Source of the DNA: Sphingomonas glacialis
GTDB lineage: Bacteria; Pseudomonadota; Alphaproteobacteria; Sphingomonadales; Sphingomonadaceae
DNA length: 64,000 bases
NCBI RefSeq assembly: GCF_006439055.1
Contig: NZ_RCZC01000002.1
Location: 1,273,979 to 1,337,978 of the forward strand
Direction of reading: 5' to 3'
Shown: in pieces, positions 47,258 through 55,719 of the stretch
Layout of the letters: the number at the start of each line of letters is the position of its first letter
Position numbering within the stretch: the stretch's first letter is position 1
Translations under genes and position numbers: made by a program
The notes under the pieces: model-generated
Database searches by the model: none
Told to the model about the DNA's origin: nothing
The model's input: the letters and a program-made list of their open reading frames with translations, nothing else

Positions 47258-48105
47258 GCCCGCCCCTTAACCATTTGTGATGCCGCCGCCAACGCCGCGA
47301 GACCGAGCGCCTCGTACGGGCGATGGTGGACGCGCTGCGACAGCGGATCGCGCGTCTTGAGGCGCTGCGTCAGGCTTACTGCGAGTCGGTGGATGATCGC
47401 GACTTCGACCGCGAGGCGGCGATCGCGGATCTGCCCGGCAAACCCCGCCGATTCGTCGAGCAATTGCGCACTGCGCGCGGCGAGATCGCGGATCGTCGCC
47501 AGCAGGCCCGGCGTGGCGACAGGCTGTTCGAGGTCTTCGAGCTTGGCGCCATGCTGCGCCATCAGGTCGAGCGGAAGGTAGACCCGCCCGATCGCGCGAT
47601 AATCCTTCGCACAATCCTGCGTGTGGTTGATGACCTGCAACGCCGCGCACAGCGCATCGGACGCGGGCCAGGTTGCATGGTCCTCGCCGTGCACATCGAG
47701 CACGTAGCGCCCGACCGGCATCGCCGAATAGCGGCAATAGTCCATCAATGCCGCCCAGTCGGCGCAGCGGTCGACGGTGCAATCGCGCTCGAATGCGGTG
47801 AGCAGGTCGAGTGCGTGCTGCGGGCTGATCCGGTGCGCGCCCATCGTCGTGCGGAGCGCAACCGAGGCGGCGTCGGCATCGCTCCGGCCTAGGATCGTCG
47901 CGCGCATGGCGCCAAGCAGCGCGAGCTTCGCGTCGGCCGAGACCGCCGGATTGTCCGCGACGTCGTCCGCCCCGCGCGCGAAGCGGTAGAAGGCCATCAC
48001 GGGCGCGCGATGCTCGGGCTTGAGCAGCACCGAGGCGACCGGAAAATTCTCGTCCTTATGCCCCTTGCCCGAGGCGAGCGCATCGGCGGTGGTCGCGCCG
48101 CTCAT
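47254..48105 (-). CDS. hpnC: Hydroxysqualene synthase HpnC
   Basis: The ATG at 48105 overlaps the hpnB stop (ATGA), giving 283 aa. Squalene-synthase-like motifs are KDENFPVASVLLKPEHR, RGADDVADN (47-51 for DDVAD) and NHTQDCAKDY, where the second Asp-rich motif is the weaker HTQD form seen in HpnC. It turns presqualene diphosphate into hydroxysqualene, the substrate of HpnE. Confidence 0.92.
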   Translation of the reverse strand: MSGATTADALASGKGHKDENFPVASVLLKPEHRAPVMAFYRFARGADDVADNPAVSADAKLALLGAMRATILGRSDADAASVALRTTMGAHRISPQHALDLLTAFERDCTVDRCADWAALMDYCRYSAMPVGRYVLDVHGEDHATWPASDALCAALQVINHTQDCAKDYRAIGRVYLPLDLMAQHGAKLEDLEQPVATPGLLATIRDLAARSAQLLDESAGFAGQIRDRRLAVEVAIIHRLAVSLTQRLKTRDPLSQRVHHRPYEALGLAALAAASQMVKGRA

Positions 48106-49328
48106 GCCGCGAGATCCGCCTGGACGCGGCCCTTCCAAAGCCCGCCGCGGCCGCGGACATGCTGCCACGCCGAGAGCAGCGTGCAGCCCGCATAGAAAGT
48201 GGCAATGGCCGGCAAAAGCAGTCCCCAGATCGGCGAGCGGCGGTAGAAGCGCAACATCGGCTGAAACGCCAGCGCCATCAGCGCCCACGCGGCGATCGCA
48301 GCATATTGCGCCGGCCCGCGCGCGGCAATCGCCAGCATGGGCGGCGCGAGATAGGTGAGCGCGAGGCCGAGCGTCGTGCCGGCAAGCAGCAGCGGCGAAT
48401 AGTGAAGCTGGGCATAAGCCGAGCGCGAGATCATCGCCGCGACCGATCCCCATGTGTCGTAGCGCCGGATGCTCAGCGCGCGGTCGGTCAGCCCGAGCCA
48501 GACCGCGCCTTGCGTCTTCATCAACGCGCCGAACGCGCAATCGTCGATCAGCGCGGCGCGCACCGCGGCGATCCCGCCCGCCGCTTCGAGCGCCTTCCGT
48601 TCGACCAGCATGACGCCGCCCGCCGCCGCGCCCAATCCGCGCCCGCGGCGATTCACCGTGGCGAACGGGTAGAGCATCTGGAAGAACCAGACGAACGCCG
48701 GGATCAATGCGCGCTCGGCCAGGCTCTCGCAGCGCAGCCGCGCCATCAGCGAGACGAGCACGCGCTCATCCTCGACCGCGCGCGTGACGAGGCTGCGCAG
48801 CGTGTCGGGCGCGTGCGCGATGTCCGCGTCGGTCAGCAGCAGGTAATCTGGCGCGTCGCCGGCGGCGGCGATGCCCTGCGAGACGGCCCATAATTTACCG
48901 GTCCAGCCGGGCGCGAGCGGCGCGCCGGTGACGACGCTTAGCCGGTCCGACCCGAGCGCGCGCGCGATGTCGGCGGTGCCGTCGCTGCTCGAATCATCGA
49001 CCAGCACAATGCGGAAATCGTCGGGGTAATCCTGCGCGGCCAGACTCCCGATCGACCGCGCAATCACCTCCGCCTCGTCACGCGCCGGAACGATCGCGGT
49101 AACCGATGGCCAAGCCCCCGCGCCTCCCCTCCCTGGAAGGGAGGGGCTGGGGGTGGGTCGGCCCGTGGAGAGGGTAACGCCCGCATTAGGCCGACCCACC
49201 CCCGCCCCCTCCCTTTCTGGGAGGGGAGGAAGAGAGTCCAGCTCCCGCGTCAGCCAAAACCCATCGCGCGCAAAAACCAGCACCAGCCAGATCGCCAGCG
49301 ACAGCAGCGCAACACCCAGCCCAATCAC
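48102..49328 (-). CDS. hpnB: Hopanoid-associated glycosyltransferase HpnB, with an internal palindromic element
   Basis: The GTG at 49328 overlaps the hpnA stop (GTGA), giving 408 aa. A membrane helix (VALLSLAIWLVLVFA) precedes a GT2 domain: AIVPARDEAEVI, VLVDDSSSDGTADIA, LLTDADIAH; more helices follow near the C-terminus. HpnB-type proteins occur in hopanoid operons; the acceptor is not established. Residues ~31-70, between the first helix and the GT2 domain, are the translation of a family B palindrome (PPLPEREGAGVGRP ... PSPSLPGRGGAG). Confidence 0.88.
   Translation of the reverse strand: MIGLGVALLSLAIWLVLVFARDGFWLTRELDSLPPLPEREGAGVGRPNAGVTLSTGRPTPSPSLPGRGGAGAWPSVTAIVPARDEAEVIARSIGSLAAQDYPDDFRIVLVDDSSSDGTADIARALGSDRLSVVTGAPLAPGWTGKLWAVSQGIAAAGDAPDYLLLTDADIAHAPDTLRSLVTRAVEDERVLVSLMARLRCESLAERALIPAFVWFFQMLYPFATVNRRGRGLGAAAGGVMLVERKALEAAGGIAAVRAALIDDCAFGALMKTQGAVWLGLTDRALSIRRYDTWGSVAAMISRSAYAQLHYSPLLLAGTTLGLALTYLAPPMLAIAARGPAQYAAIAAWALMALAFQPMLRFYRRSPIWGLLLPAIATFYAGCTLLSAWQHVRGRGGLWKGRVQADLAA
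49123..49229. repeat. Palindromic element, family B, inside hpnB
   Basis: A ~107-bp palindrome (CCTCCCCTCCCTGGAAGGG, GGCTGGGGGTGGGTCGGCCC and complement) fully within the hpnB frame and free of stops in that frame. It is most similar to the intergenic copy at 20.5 kb. Confidence 0.9.
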
Positions 49329-50338
49329 GCCAGCATCCCCGCCTGCGCGAACCAAGCGATCGCCTCGGCCAGCGCCTCGCGGTACGGCCGCGCGCGATAC
49401 CCCAGTTCCACCTCGGCCTTGGCGCTCGAATAATACATGTCGTGCGCTGCCATCCGGAGCGAATCGAGCGTCAGGAACGGGTCCTTCCCCGTCACGCGCG
49501 CTACCTGCTCATTGACCCAAGCCAGCGGAAACAACGGCGCGCGAGGAATCCGCACCGTCGGCGGCTTGCGCCCGACGATCCCCGCCACCGTCGCCAGCAT
49601 CTCGCGCAACGCGACATCCTGCCCGCCAAGCACATAGCGCTCCCCGATCCGCCCCTTGGCCATCGCCGCGATATGTCCATCGGCGACGTCATCGACATGG
49701 ACGAGGTTCAACCCGCTCTCGACGAACGCCGGCATCCGCCCGCTCGCCGCCTCGACGATGATCCGCCCGGTCGGCGTCGGGCGCGCATCGCGCGCGCCGA
49801 TCGGGGTCGAGGGATTGACGATTACCGCGGGCAGGCCCTGCTCGGCGACCATCGCCTCGACCAGCCGCTCGGCGACCACCTTGCTGCGCTTGTAAGCCCC
49901 GACCGCCTGTTCGGGCGTCGCGGGCCGAGTCTCGTCAGAAGGTCGGCCCCCAGACGATTTATGGTCACCGGGCAGCAAGGTCGCGACGCTGCTGGTATAG
50001 ACGATCCGCTCGACCCCGGCGGCCAGCGCCGCCTCCATAACGGTCGCGGCGCTCGCGCGGTTGTTGCGGACGATCTCCTCGGGATCACGTGCCCAGATGC
50101 GGTAATCGGCGGCGACGTGGTACAGCTGCCGCACGCCCGCCATCGCGCGCGCCATAGCTACGGGATCGCGCGCATCGCCCTCGACCAATTCGCCGGGGAA
50201 ATCGTGGAGGTTCGTTCGCGCGCTGCTCGCCCGCACCAGCCCGCGCACGCGCGCGCCCGACGCCGCCAGCTTGAGCGCGACCGCCGAGCCGACAAAGCCG
50301 GAAACCCCGGTTACCAATATGATGTCCGCGTCCGCCAC
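49325..50338 (-). CDS. hpnA: Hopanoid-associated sugar epimerase HpnA
   Basis: The GTG at 50338 has AGGAGA 6-8 bases upstream. The 337-aa extended SDR protein has the NAD(P) motif TGVSGFVG (10-17) and the catalytic Tyr149/Lys153 in GAYKRSK, plus VNPSTPIGARDARPTPTGR. HpnA proteins are frequent first genes of hopanoid operons, but the substrate is not proven. It leads the seven-gene operon hpnA-B-C-D-E-shc-G; every junction except hpnE-shc order gap (9 bp) shows a 4-base overlap. Confidence 0.9.
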   Translation of the reverse strand: MADADIILVTGVSGFVGSAVALKLAASGARVRGLVRASSARTNLHDFPGELVEGDARDPVAMARAMAGVRQLYHVAADYRIWARDPEEIVRNNRASAATVMEAALAAGVERIVYTSSVATLLPGDHKSSGGRPSDETRPATPEQAVGAYKRSKVVAERLVEAMVAEQGLPAVIVNPSTPIGARDARPTPTGRIIVEAASGRMPAFVESGLNLVHVDDVADGHIAAMAKGRIGERYVLGGQDVALREMLATVAGIVGRKPPTVRIPRAPLFPLAWVNEQVARVTGKDPFLTLDSLRMAAHDMYYSSAKAEVELGYRARPYREALAEAIAWFAQAGMLA

Positions 50339-50422
50339 CGTATCTCCTCACCCGCCGCGCTGTAGAACGGCGCGGCGCAAGATCAAACCTCCGCGATGCG
50401 TCCCGCGCCTCGCCAACGGCAA

Positions 50423-50552
50423 TCCTCCCCCACCAGGGGGAGGTGGCGCGTATGGGCCGGAGGGGGAGGCAAGCGAGCGCTCGATAAGCGGGCGCGACGC
50501 TTCCGCCCCCTCCGTCAGCCTGCGGCTGCCACCTCCCCCTGGCGGGGGAGGA
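50423..50552. repeat. Palindromic element, family B variant
   Basis: A ~130-bp palindrome in the hpnA-hpnI divergent gap. Arms are TCCTCCCCCACCAGGGGGAG and the complement ...CTCCCCCTGGCGGGGGAGGA, with an inner pair CCGGAGGGGGAGGC / CGCCCCCTCCGTC. It is longer than other family B copies and has a different core. Confidence 0.8.
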
Positions 50553-50579
50553 TCGAATGCCGGAACCTCTGCCCCCGCC

Positions 50580-50683
50580 GTCACCCCGGCCTCGTGCCGG
50601 GGTCCACCGCGCAGCGCGCGCATCGCAGCACGTCAGGGCGCAGCGTCGTTGCCCGGTGGGCCCCGGCACAAGGCCGGGGTGAC
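50580..50683. repeat. Palindromic element, family A
   Basis: A 104-bp imperfect palindrome, GTCACCCCGGCCTCGTGCCG...AGGCCGGGGTGAC, immediately right of the family B variant. The two elements fill most of the 428-bp intergenic gap between the divergent hpnA and hpnI genes (50339-50766), leaving short flanks for the promoters. No gene is seen in this gap. Confidence 0.88.
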
Positions 50684-50766
50684 GAAGCGGCGGCACAAAG
50701 AGATGACGCGCTTTTCACACGCCCAGCGCCTAGCCCGCCTCTATCGAGCAGCGTAAGGGTCGCATC

Positions 50767-51924
50767 GTGCAGCCTTTCCTGATCCTTCTCGTCGCAGCCC
50801 TCGGCTGGCTGGCGATCCTGCTGACTGCGTGCGGGGTCGGCTTCCTGCTCGTCGCCGCGCTCGCATTCCGCCGCTTCTTCGCCGCTGCGCGCCCAGCACC
50901 AGTGCGTGGCGAGGCCGTCACCCTGCTCAAGCCGCTCTACGGTGCCGAGCCGCGGTTGTTCGACAATCTCGCGACCTTCCTCGCGCAATCGCATGACGCC
51001 CCGCTCCAGCTGGTGCTGGGCGTGCAGCGCGCCGATGACCCCGCGATCGCGGTGATCGCCGACCTCAAGGCGGCCCACCCACACGCCCAGATCGACCTCG
51101 TCATCGACGCTACCAGCCACGGCGCGAGCGGCAAGCTGTCGAACCTCATCAACATGGACCGCGTCGCGTGCCACCCGATCGTCATCCTCAGCGACAGCGA
51201 TATCGCGGTCGCGCCCGACTACGTCGCGCAAGTTCTCGCCGCGCTGGATGCCCCCGGCGTCGGCGCGGTCACGTGCCTGTATCGCGGGCGCGGCGACGCC
51301 GGTTTCTGGTCGCTTATGGCTGCCGCCGGCGTGAGCTATCAGTTCCTGCCCGGCGCGACCTTCGGCGTCGCCAAGCAGCTCGCCACGCCGTGCATGGGCT
51401 CGACGATCGCGCTGCGGCGCGAGACGCTCGATGCGATCGGCGGCTTTGCGCGCTTCGCCGACGTCCTCGCCGACGATTATGCCATCGGCGAAAGCGTCCG
51501 CGCGCTCGGGCTCACCGTCGCGGTGCCGCCGATGCTCGTCACCCACGCTTGCGATGAAGCCAGCTTCCCCGCCCTGTGGCGCCACGAACTGCGCTGGGCC
51601 GCGACGGTACGCGATCTGACCTTTTGGCCCTATGTCGGCAGCATCGTCGGACTGCCCTTGCCGGTCGCGGTGCTGGCCGCCCTCTATTGGCCGGCCGCCG
51701 GGCTCGCGCTCGCACTCGCAGCAATTTTCGCGCGCTGGGTGGTTGTGCGAACCATCGATGCGGCGGTAGGGACGCGGGTCGCGTCGTTCGGAATCGCGTT
51801 GCTGCATGATTTCGCCGCTTTTGCGGTCTATATCGCCAGCTTCTTCGTCCGGTCGGTTGATTGGCGCGGGGCGACCCTTACAATGAAGCAGGACGGCCGC
51901 ATCGCAGCGGTCACGGAGCACTAA
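50767..51924 (+). CDS. hpnI: Hopanoid glycosyltransferase HpnI (N-acetylglucosaminyl transfer)
   Basis: The 385-aa protein starts at GTG 50767 with one N-terminal helix, a GT2 catalytic domain similar to ceramide glucosyltransferase (TLLKPLYGAEPRLFDNLATF, VILSDSDIAVAPDY, RHELRWAATVR as the Q/RxxRW-type motif) and C-terminal helices. HpnI adds N-acetylglucosamine to bacteriohopanetetrol. HpnK and HpnJ downstream then complete the cyclitol ether. It heads the right-hand hpn transcription unit. Confidence 0.92.
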   Translation: MQPFLILLVAALGWLAILLTACGVGFLLVAALAFRRFFAAARPAPVRGEAVTLLKPLYGAEPRLFDNLATFLAQSHDAPLQLVLGVQRADDPAIAVIADLKAAHPHAQIDLVIDATSHGASGKLSNLINMDRVACHPIVILSDSDIAVAPDYVAQVLAALDAPGVGAVTCLYRGRGDAGFWSLMAAAGVSYQFLPGATFGVAKQLATPCMGSTIALRRETLDAIGGFARFADVLADDYAIGESVRALGLTVAVPPMLVTHACDEASFPALWRHELRWAATVRDLTFWPYVGSIVGLPLPVAVLAALYWPAAGLALALAAIFARWVVVRTIDAAVGTRVASFGIALLHDFAAFAVYIASFFVRSVDWRGATLTMKQDGRIAAVTEH

Positions 51925-51927
51925 ATC

Positions 51928-53352
51928 ATGTTGCGGACCCTTTTTCTCCAGGCTCCCTCGTTCGACGGTTACGACGGCGGTGCCGGCGCGCGCTATCAGA
52001 TGAAGCGCGAAGTGAAGTCCTTCTGGTATCCGACCTGGCTCGCCCAGCCCGCCGCGATGGTCGAGGGCTCGAAGCTGATCGACGCCCCCGCGCACGACCA
52101 GTCGTGGGACGACATCAAGCATGAGATGGACGAGCGCGACCTCGTCATCCTCCACACCTCGACGCCTTCGTTCCGCCAGGACGTCCACACCGCCGAGCTG
52201 ATCAAGCAGCGCAACCCGCGCATCAAGATCGGCTTCATCGGCGCCAAGGCCGCGGTTGAATCGACCAAGGTGCTCGAAACCTCCACCGCGATCGACTTCG
52301 TCGCGCGCAACGAGTTCGATTTCACGATCGTCGATGTCGCAAACGGCATGCCGCTGCGCGAAGTCGAAGGGATCAGCTGGCGCGACGACGACGGCGCGAT
52401 CATCCACAACAAGGACCGCAAGGTCATCGAGGACATGGACAGCCTCCCCTTCGTATCGCCGATCTACAAGCGCGATCTGCAGATGGAGAAGTATTTCGGC
52501 GGCTATCTGCTCCACCCGTACGTCTCGTTCTACACCGGCCGCGGCTGCAAGAGCCGTTGCACCTTCTGCCTGTGGCCGCAGACCGTCGGCGGGCACAACT
52601 ACCGCACGCGCTCGATCGGTCATGTGATCGAGGAAGTTAAGTACGTGATGGAGGCTTTCCCGCAGAACAAGGAAATCTTCTTCGACGACGACACGCTGAC
52701 CGACAACCTCCCGCGCGTCGAGGAACTCGCGATCGAGCTCGGCAAGCTGGGCGTGACCTGGTCGTGCAACGCCAAGGCGAACGTGCCGTACAAGACGCTC
52801 AAGATCCTCAAGGAGAACGGCCTGCGCCTGCTGCTCGTCGGCTATGAGAGCGGCAACCAGCAGATCCTGCACAACATCAAGAAGGGCCTGCGCGTCGATG
52901 TCGCGCGGCAGTTCACCAAGGATTGCCACGAACTCGGCATCGTCATCCACGGCACCTTCATCCTCGGCCTCCCGGGCGAGACCGAAGAGACGATCGAGGA
53001 GACGATCAACTACGCCAAGGAGATCGATCCGCACACGATCCAGGTGTCGCTCGCGGCGCCGTATCCGGGGACGTTCCTCTACAAGCAGGCGGTCGAGAAC
53101 AATTGGTTCGACGGTGGCGATCACCTGCTGACCGATGGCGGCACGCAGATCGCGCAGCTGTCCTACCCGCATCTGCCGTCGGCGCTGATCTTCGACAAGG
53201 TCGAGGAGTTCTACAAGCGCTTCTACTTCCGCCCGTCGAAGATCTGGGATATCGTCCGCGAGATGCTGACCGACTGGCAGATGATGAAGCGGCGCCTGCG
53301 CGAGGGCGTCGAATTCTTCGACTTCCTGCGTCGCCGCAAAGAGCCTGCGTAA
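51928..53352 (+). CDS. hpnJ: Hopanoid radical SAM protein HpnJ
   Basis: The 474-aa protein lies 3 bp after hpnI, with GGAG 9 bases before ATG. It has an N-terminal cobalamin-binding-like domain (residues ~1-140) and a radical SAM core with CKSRCTFC (Cys207, Cys211, Cys214), FFDDDTLTDNLPRVEELA and LVGYESGNQQIL. HpnJ converts the glucosamine head group to the cyclitol ether. The motif set and context agree. Confidence 0.93.
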   Translation: MLRTLFLQAPSFDGYDGGAGARYQMKREVKSFWYPTWLAQPAAMVEGSKLIDAPAHDQSWDDIKHEMDERDLVILHTSTPSFRQDVHTAELIKQRNPRIKIGFIGAKAAVESTKVLETSTAIDFVARNEFDFTIVDVANGMPLREVEGISWRDDDGAIIHNKDRKVIEDMDSLPFVSPIYKRDLQMEKYFGGYLLHPYVSFYTGRGCKSRCTFCLWPQTVGGHNYRTRSIGHVIEEVKYVMEAFPQNKEIFFDDDTLTDNLPRVEELAIELGKLGVTWSCNAKANVPYKTLKILKENGLRLLLVGYESGNQQILHNIKKGLRVDVARQFTKDCHELGIVIHGTFILGLPGETEETIEETINYAKEIDPHTIQVSLAAPYPGTFLYKQAVENNWFDGGDHLLTDGGTQIAQLSYPHLPSALIFDKVEEFYKRFYFRPSKIWDIVREMLTDWQMMKRRLREGVEFFDFLRRRKEPA

Positions 53353-53370
53353 CGAGGCCGGGGACACCCC

Positions 53371-53393
53371 TCTCCGTTCGGGCTGAACGGAGA
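53371..53393 (+). other. Hairpin between hpnJ and the 69-aa ORF
   Basis: A 9-bp perfect stem, TCTCCGTTC / GAACGGAGA, with a 5-base loop (GGGCT). It lies 18 bp after the hpnJ stop and just upstream of the likely ribosome-binding site of the next ORF. It has no T-run, so it is not a standard terminator; it could tune the mRNA level of the downstream genes, or be a worn copy of the CGTTCGGGCTGA-type repeat common in sphingomonads. Confidence 0.6.
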
Positions 53394-53415
53394 CGGGTCT
53401 TCCGAAGAGTAGATT

Positions 53416-53625
53416 GTGGTTCTGGGTATGACGACACTGGCGGGCATGACGGTCAACGAGCGGCTCGCCGCGACGGGCCGGGTCGAGCTGTGGGAAGATG
53501 CGGTCCGCGCGCGCGACCGTACCGCGATGATCGCAGTTCTGCGCCGGATCGCGGTGCCCAATCCGCAGAACGTCGCGGATGCAGTGCTCGCCGATCCGGT
53601 CTTCTACGGGTTCGCCCCGGCGTGA
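53416..53625 (+). CDS. 69-aa protein of unknown function between hpnJ and hpnK
   Basis: The ORF ends GTGA, overlapping the hpnK start, and so is positioned to be co-translated with it. GTG 53416 has GAAGAG 6 bases upstream; ATG at 53428 or 53446 (MTVNERLAATG) are alternatives. The product is mostly helical: NERLAATGRVELWEDAV, RTAMIAVLRRIAV, NVADAVLADPVFYGF. No membrane segment, Cys or known motif. I believe it is a real gene because of its spacing and codon use, but do not recognise a family. Confidence 0.6.
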   Translation: MVLGMTTLAGMTVNERLAATGRVELWEDAVRARDRTAMIAVLRRIAVPNPQNVADAVLADPVFYGFAPA

Positions 53626-54446
53626 AGACCGCCATCATCACCGCCGACGATTTCGGCGTTTCGACTGAGGTCAACGCCGCGGTCGAGCAGGCGCATCGCG
53701 AAGGCGTGCTGACCGTCACCAGCCTGATGGTGACGGGCGCGGGCGCGGCCGATGCGGTCGAACGGGCTCGCCGCACCCCGACGCTCGGGGTGGGACTGCA
53801 CGTCGCGCTCGCCGAGACGCCGCCCGCGCTGCTGCCGTCGCAGATCCCCGATCTGGTCGATGCGCACGGCAAGTTCCGCATCGAATCGCTCCCCGTCGCG
53901 CTGAAACTCGTCGGGTTGAAATCGGTGCGTCGCCAGCTCGAGGCCGAGATCGAAGCGCAATTCGCGCTGTTCGCGGCGACCGGCCTCCCGCTCGATCACG
54001 TCAACACGCACAAGCACATGCATCTGCACCCGGTGATCGTCGGCGTGCTGCTCGAGGTCGGCCTGCGCCACGGCATGACGGCGATGCGCGCGCCGGTCGA
54101 GGATCGCACGACGCTGGCCAAGTTCGAGCCCGTCACCGGCTTCGACATCGCGCGGCCCTTCGCGCAGCTCGTCCAAGTCGCGGCGCGCAAGCGTGGCGTG
54201 AAGGTCCCCGACCGCGTCTTCGGTCTCGCCTGGTCGGGCGCGATGCATGCCGAGCGGCTGCGCGGCGTGCTCGACCATCTGCCCGACGGGGTGAGCGAAA
54301 TTTATCTGCATCCCGCGACCGGCGCCTATCCGCTTTCGGCCCCGGGCTACCAATATGAGGCCGAGCTCGCAGCTCTGCTCGACCCCGAAGCCCGCGCGAT
54401 CGTCGCGCGGCGGGACATCACTCTGGCGCGTTTTGCCGATCTGTAA
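53622..54446 (+). CDS. hpnK: Hopanoid deacetylase HpnK (ChbG/YdjC fold)
   Basis: The GTG at 53622 overlaps the 69-aa ORF stop. The 274-aa protein has the YdjC-type metal site: ITADDFGVS (Asp9/Asp10), VGLHVALAE, and DHVNTHKHMHLHP. HpnK removes the N-acetyl group from the GlcNAc added by HpnI. Placed between hpnJ and the ferritin-like gene. Confidence 0.9.
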   Translation: MKTAIITADDFGVSTEVNAAVEQAHREGVLTVTSLMVTGAGAADAVERARRTPTLGVGLHVALAETPPALLPSQIPDLVDAHGKFRIESLPVALKLVGLKSVRRQLEAEIEAQFALFAATGLPLDHVNTHKHMHLHPVIVGVLLEVGLRHGMTAMRAPVEDRTTLAKFEPVTGFDIARPFAQLVQVAARKRGVKVPDRVFGLAWSGAMHAERLRGVLDHLPDGVSEIYLHPATGAYPLSAPGYQYEAELAALLDPEARAIVARRDITLARFADL

Positions 54447-54460
54447 CCGGGAGATACCCG

Positions 54461-55363
54461 ATGAACTTCATTCCCAAATCCATGGCCCCCGCAGGCCCCG
54501 CCCCCGGCACGCGCGTTCCGCTCGGCAGCGATGCGCACAAGACGCTGTTCTGCCGCACGATGCTCGACACGCACGATCCGTATCGCCCCGCGCTGATCGA
54601 CTGGCCGGTGCTCGACGAGGAAACGCGCCAACGCATCGTCTCGCTGCCGATCTGGGACATCGCGGTCGCGACCGAGGGTCGCGCCGGCATGAACGTCAAG
54701 ACCTATGGCCAGCAGATCCACGACCCGCTGCTGCGCGACGCGATCGACATGAACGCCTATGAGGAGAGCCGCCACAAGATCGTGCTCGCCGACATGGTCA
54801 CCTTCTACGGCATCGAGCTTCAGCCCGAGGAAGAATATAAGGTCCCGCGCGATCCCGAATTCGCCTTCATGCGCACCGGGTTCTCGGAATGCATCGACAG
54901 CTTCTTCGGCTTCGGGCTGTTCAAGATCGCCAAGGACACCGGCTTCTTCCCCGACGAACTGGTCGACACGTTCGAGCCGGTGATGCGCGAGGAAGGGCGG
55001 CACATCCTGTTCTTCGTCAACTGGGTCGCTTGGCATCGCCGCACCATGCCGCTGTGGCGCCGCCCGTGGTTCGAGCTGAAGGTGTGGGCGGTGTGGATCG
55101 CGCTGATCTGGGAGCGGATCGACATGGCCAAGGGCATGGGCGAGGACAATACCCGCGCCGCCGAGAACAATTTTACGCTCAACGGCTCGAAGGAGCTGGG
55201 CGTCGAGATCGAATTCCCCGAGCTGGCAGCGATCTGTCTTGCGGAAAACGACCGGCGTCTGTCGGTCTATGACGAGCGGCTGATCCGGCCGAAGTTCGTT
55301 CCGGGTGCGATTCGACTGGTCTTGCGCTTTATGGGAAAGAAGAAAGCTGCCACAGCGGCTTAA
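54461..55363 (+). CDS. Ferritin-like di-iron protein in the hopanoid cluster
   Basis: The 300-aa protein starts at ATG 54461 with GGGAGA upstream, 14 bp after hpnK. It has a ferritin-like pattern of metal ligands: Glu72, E102xxH105 (YEESRHKIV), Glu143 (FSECID) and E178xxH181 (REEGRHILFF). A tryptophan-rich segment near 190-225 (WVAWHRR, WRRPWFELKVWAVWIALIW) could touch the membrane. Such folds oxidise, hydroxylate or desaturate substrates. Its place between hpnK and hpnL suggests a hopanoid-related oxidation, but no named Hpn family fits, so the function is unknown. Confidence 0.72.
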   Translation: MNFIPKSMAPAGPAPGTRVPLGSDAHKTLFCRTMLDTHDPYRPALIDWPVLDEETRQRIVSLPIWDIAVATEGRAGMNVKTYGQQIHDPLLRDAIDMNAYEESRHKIVLADMVTFYGIELQPEEEYKVPRDPEFAFMRTGFSECIDSFFGFGLFKIAKDTGFFPDELVDTFEPVMREEGRHILFFVNWVAWHRRTMPLWRRPWFELKVWAVWIALIWERIDMAKGMGEDNTRAAENNFTLNGSKELGVEIEFPELAAICLAENDRRLSVYDERLIRPKFVPGAIRLVLRFMGKKKAATAA

Positions 55364-55402
55364 GTCTTTCGGGGGTGGCGATACGTGGTGGGGGTTGATG
55401 TG

Positions 55403-55532
55403 TTCGCGCAGAGGCGCAGAGGCGCAGAGGGGGGGCGCGCGTCGCGAAGCGACCTTGCCCTCCCCAGCCTGAAAGAAAGCGCATCGCGCGACGCACGCGC
55501 TCCCTCTCTGCGCCTCTGCGCCTCTGCGCGAA
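55403..55532. repeat. Palindromic element, family C (27-bp perfect inverted repeat)
   Basis: The arms 55403-55429 and 55506-55532 are perfect reverse complements, 27 bp each, made of three units of GCGCAGAG-type sequence (TTCGCGCAGAGGCGCAGAGG...). The 76-bp core is not strongly paired. No other copy lies in the window. Located between the ferritin-like gene and hpnL. Confidence 0.92.
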
Positions 55533-55593
55533 CCCTTGCCCGGCCAGCCCCGGCGGGCCGCACCATAGAGGGCGACCCCGCCCCCCAACACTC

Positions 55594-55687
55594 GTCACCC
55601 CGGCCCCGTGCCGGGGTCCACCGTGCCGCGCCCGCTGAGCCCGCACGCCGCGCATCCCGGTGGACCCCGGGACAAGCCCGGGGTGAC
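55594..55687. repeat. Palindromic element, family A
   Basis: A 94-bp imperfect palindrome (GTCACCCCGGCCCCGTGCCG...ACAAGCCCGGGGTGAC) just upstream of hpnL. Together with the family C element it takes up most of the 356-bp gap 55364-55719, in which I see no gene. Confidence 0.88.
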
Positions 55688-55719
55688 GAAGGTAGCCGCG
55701 CACCAGTATCGGGCACGCC

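Noticed and set aside
50581-53367. 928-aa open frame on the minus strand opposite hpnI-hpnJ
   Set aside because: Antisense shadow running through two palindromic elements and two known genes; no domain seen.
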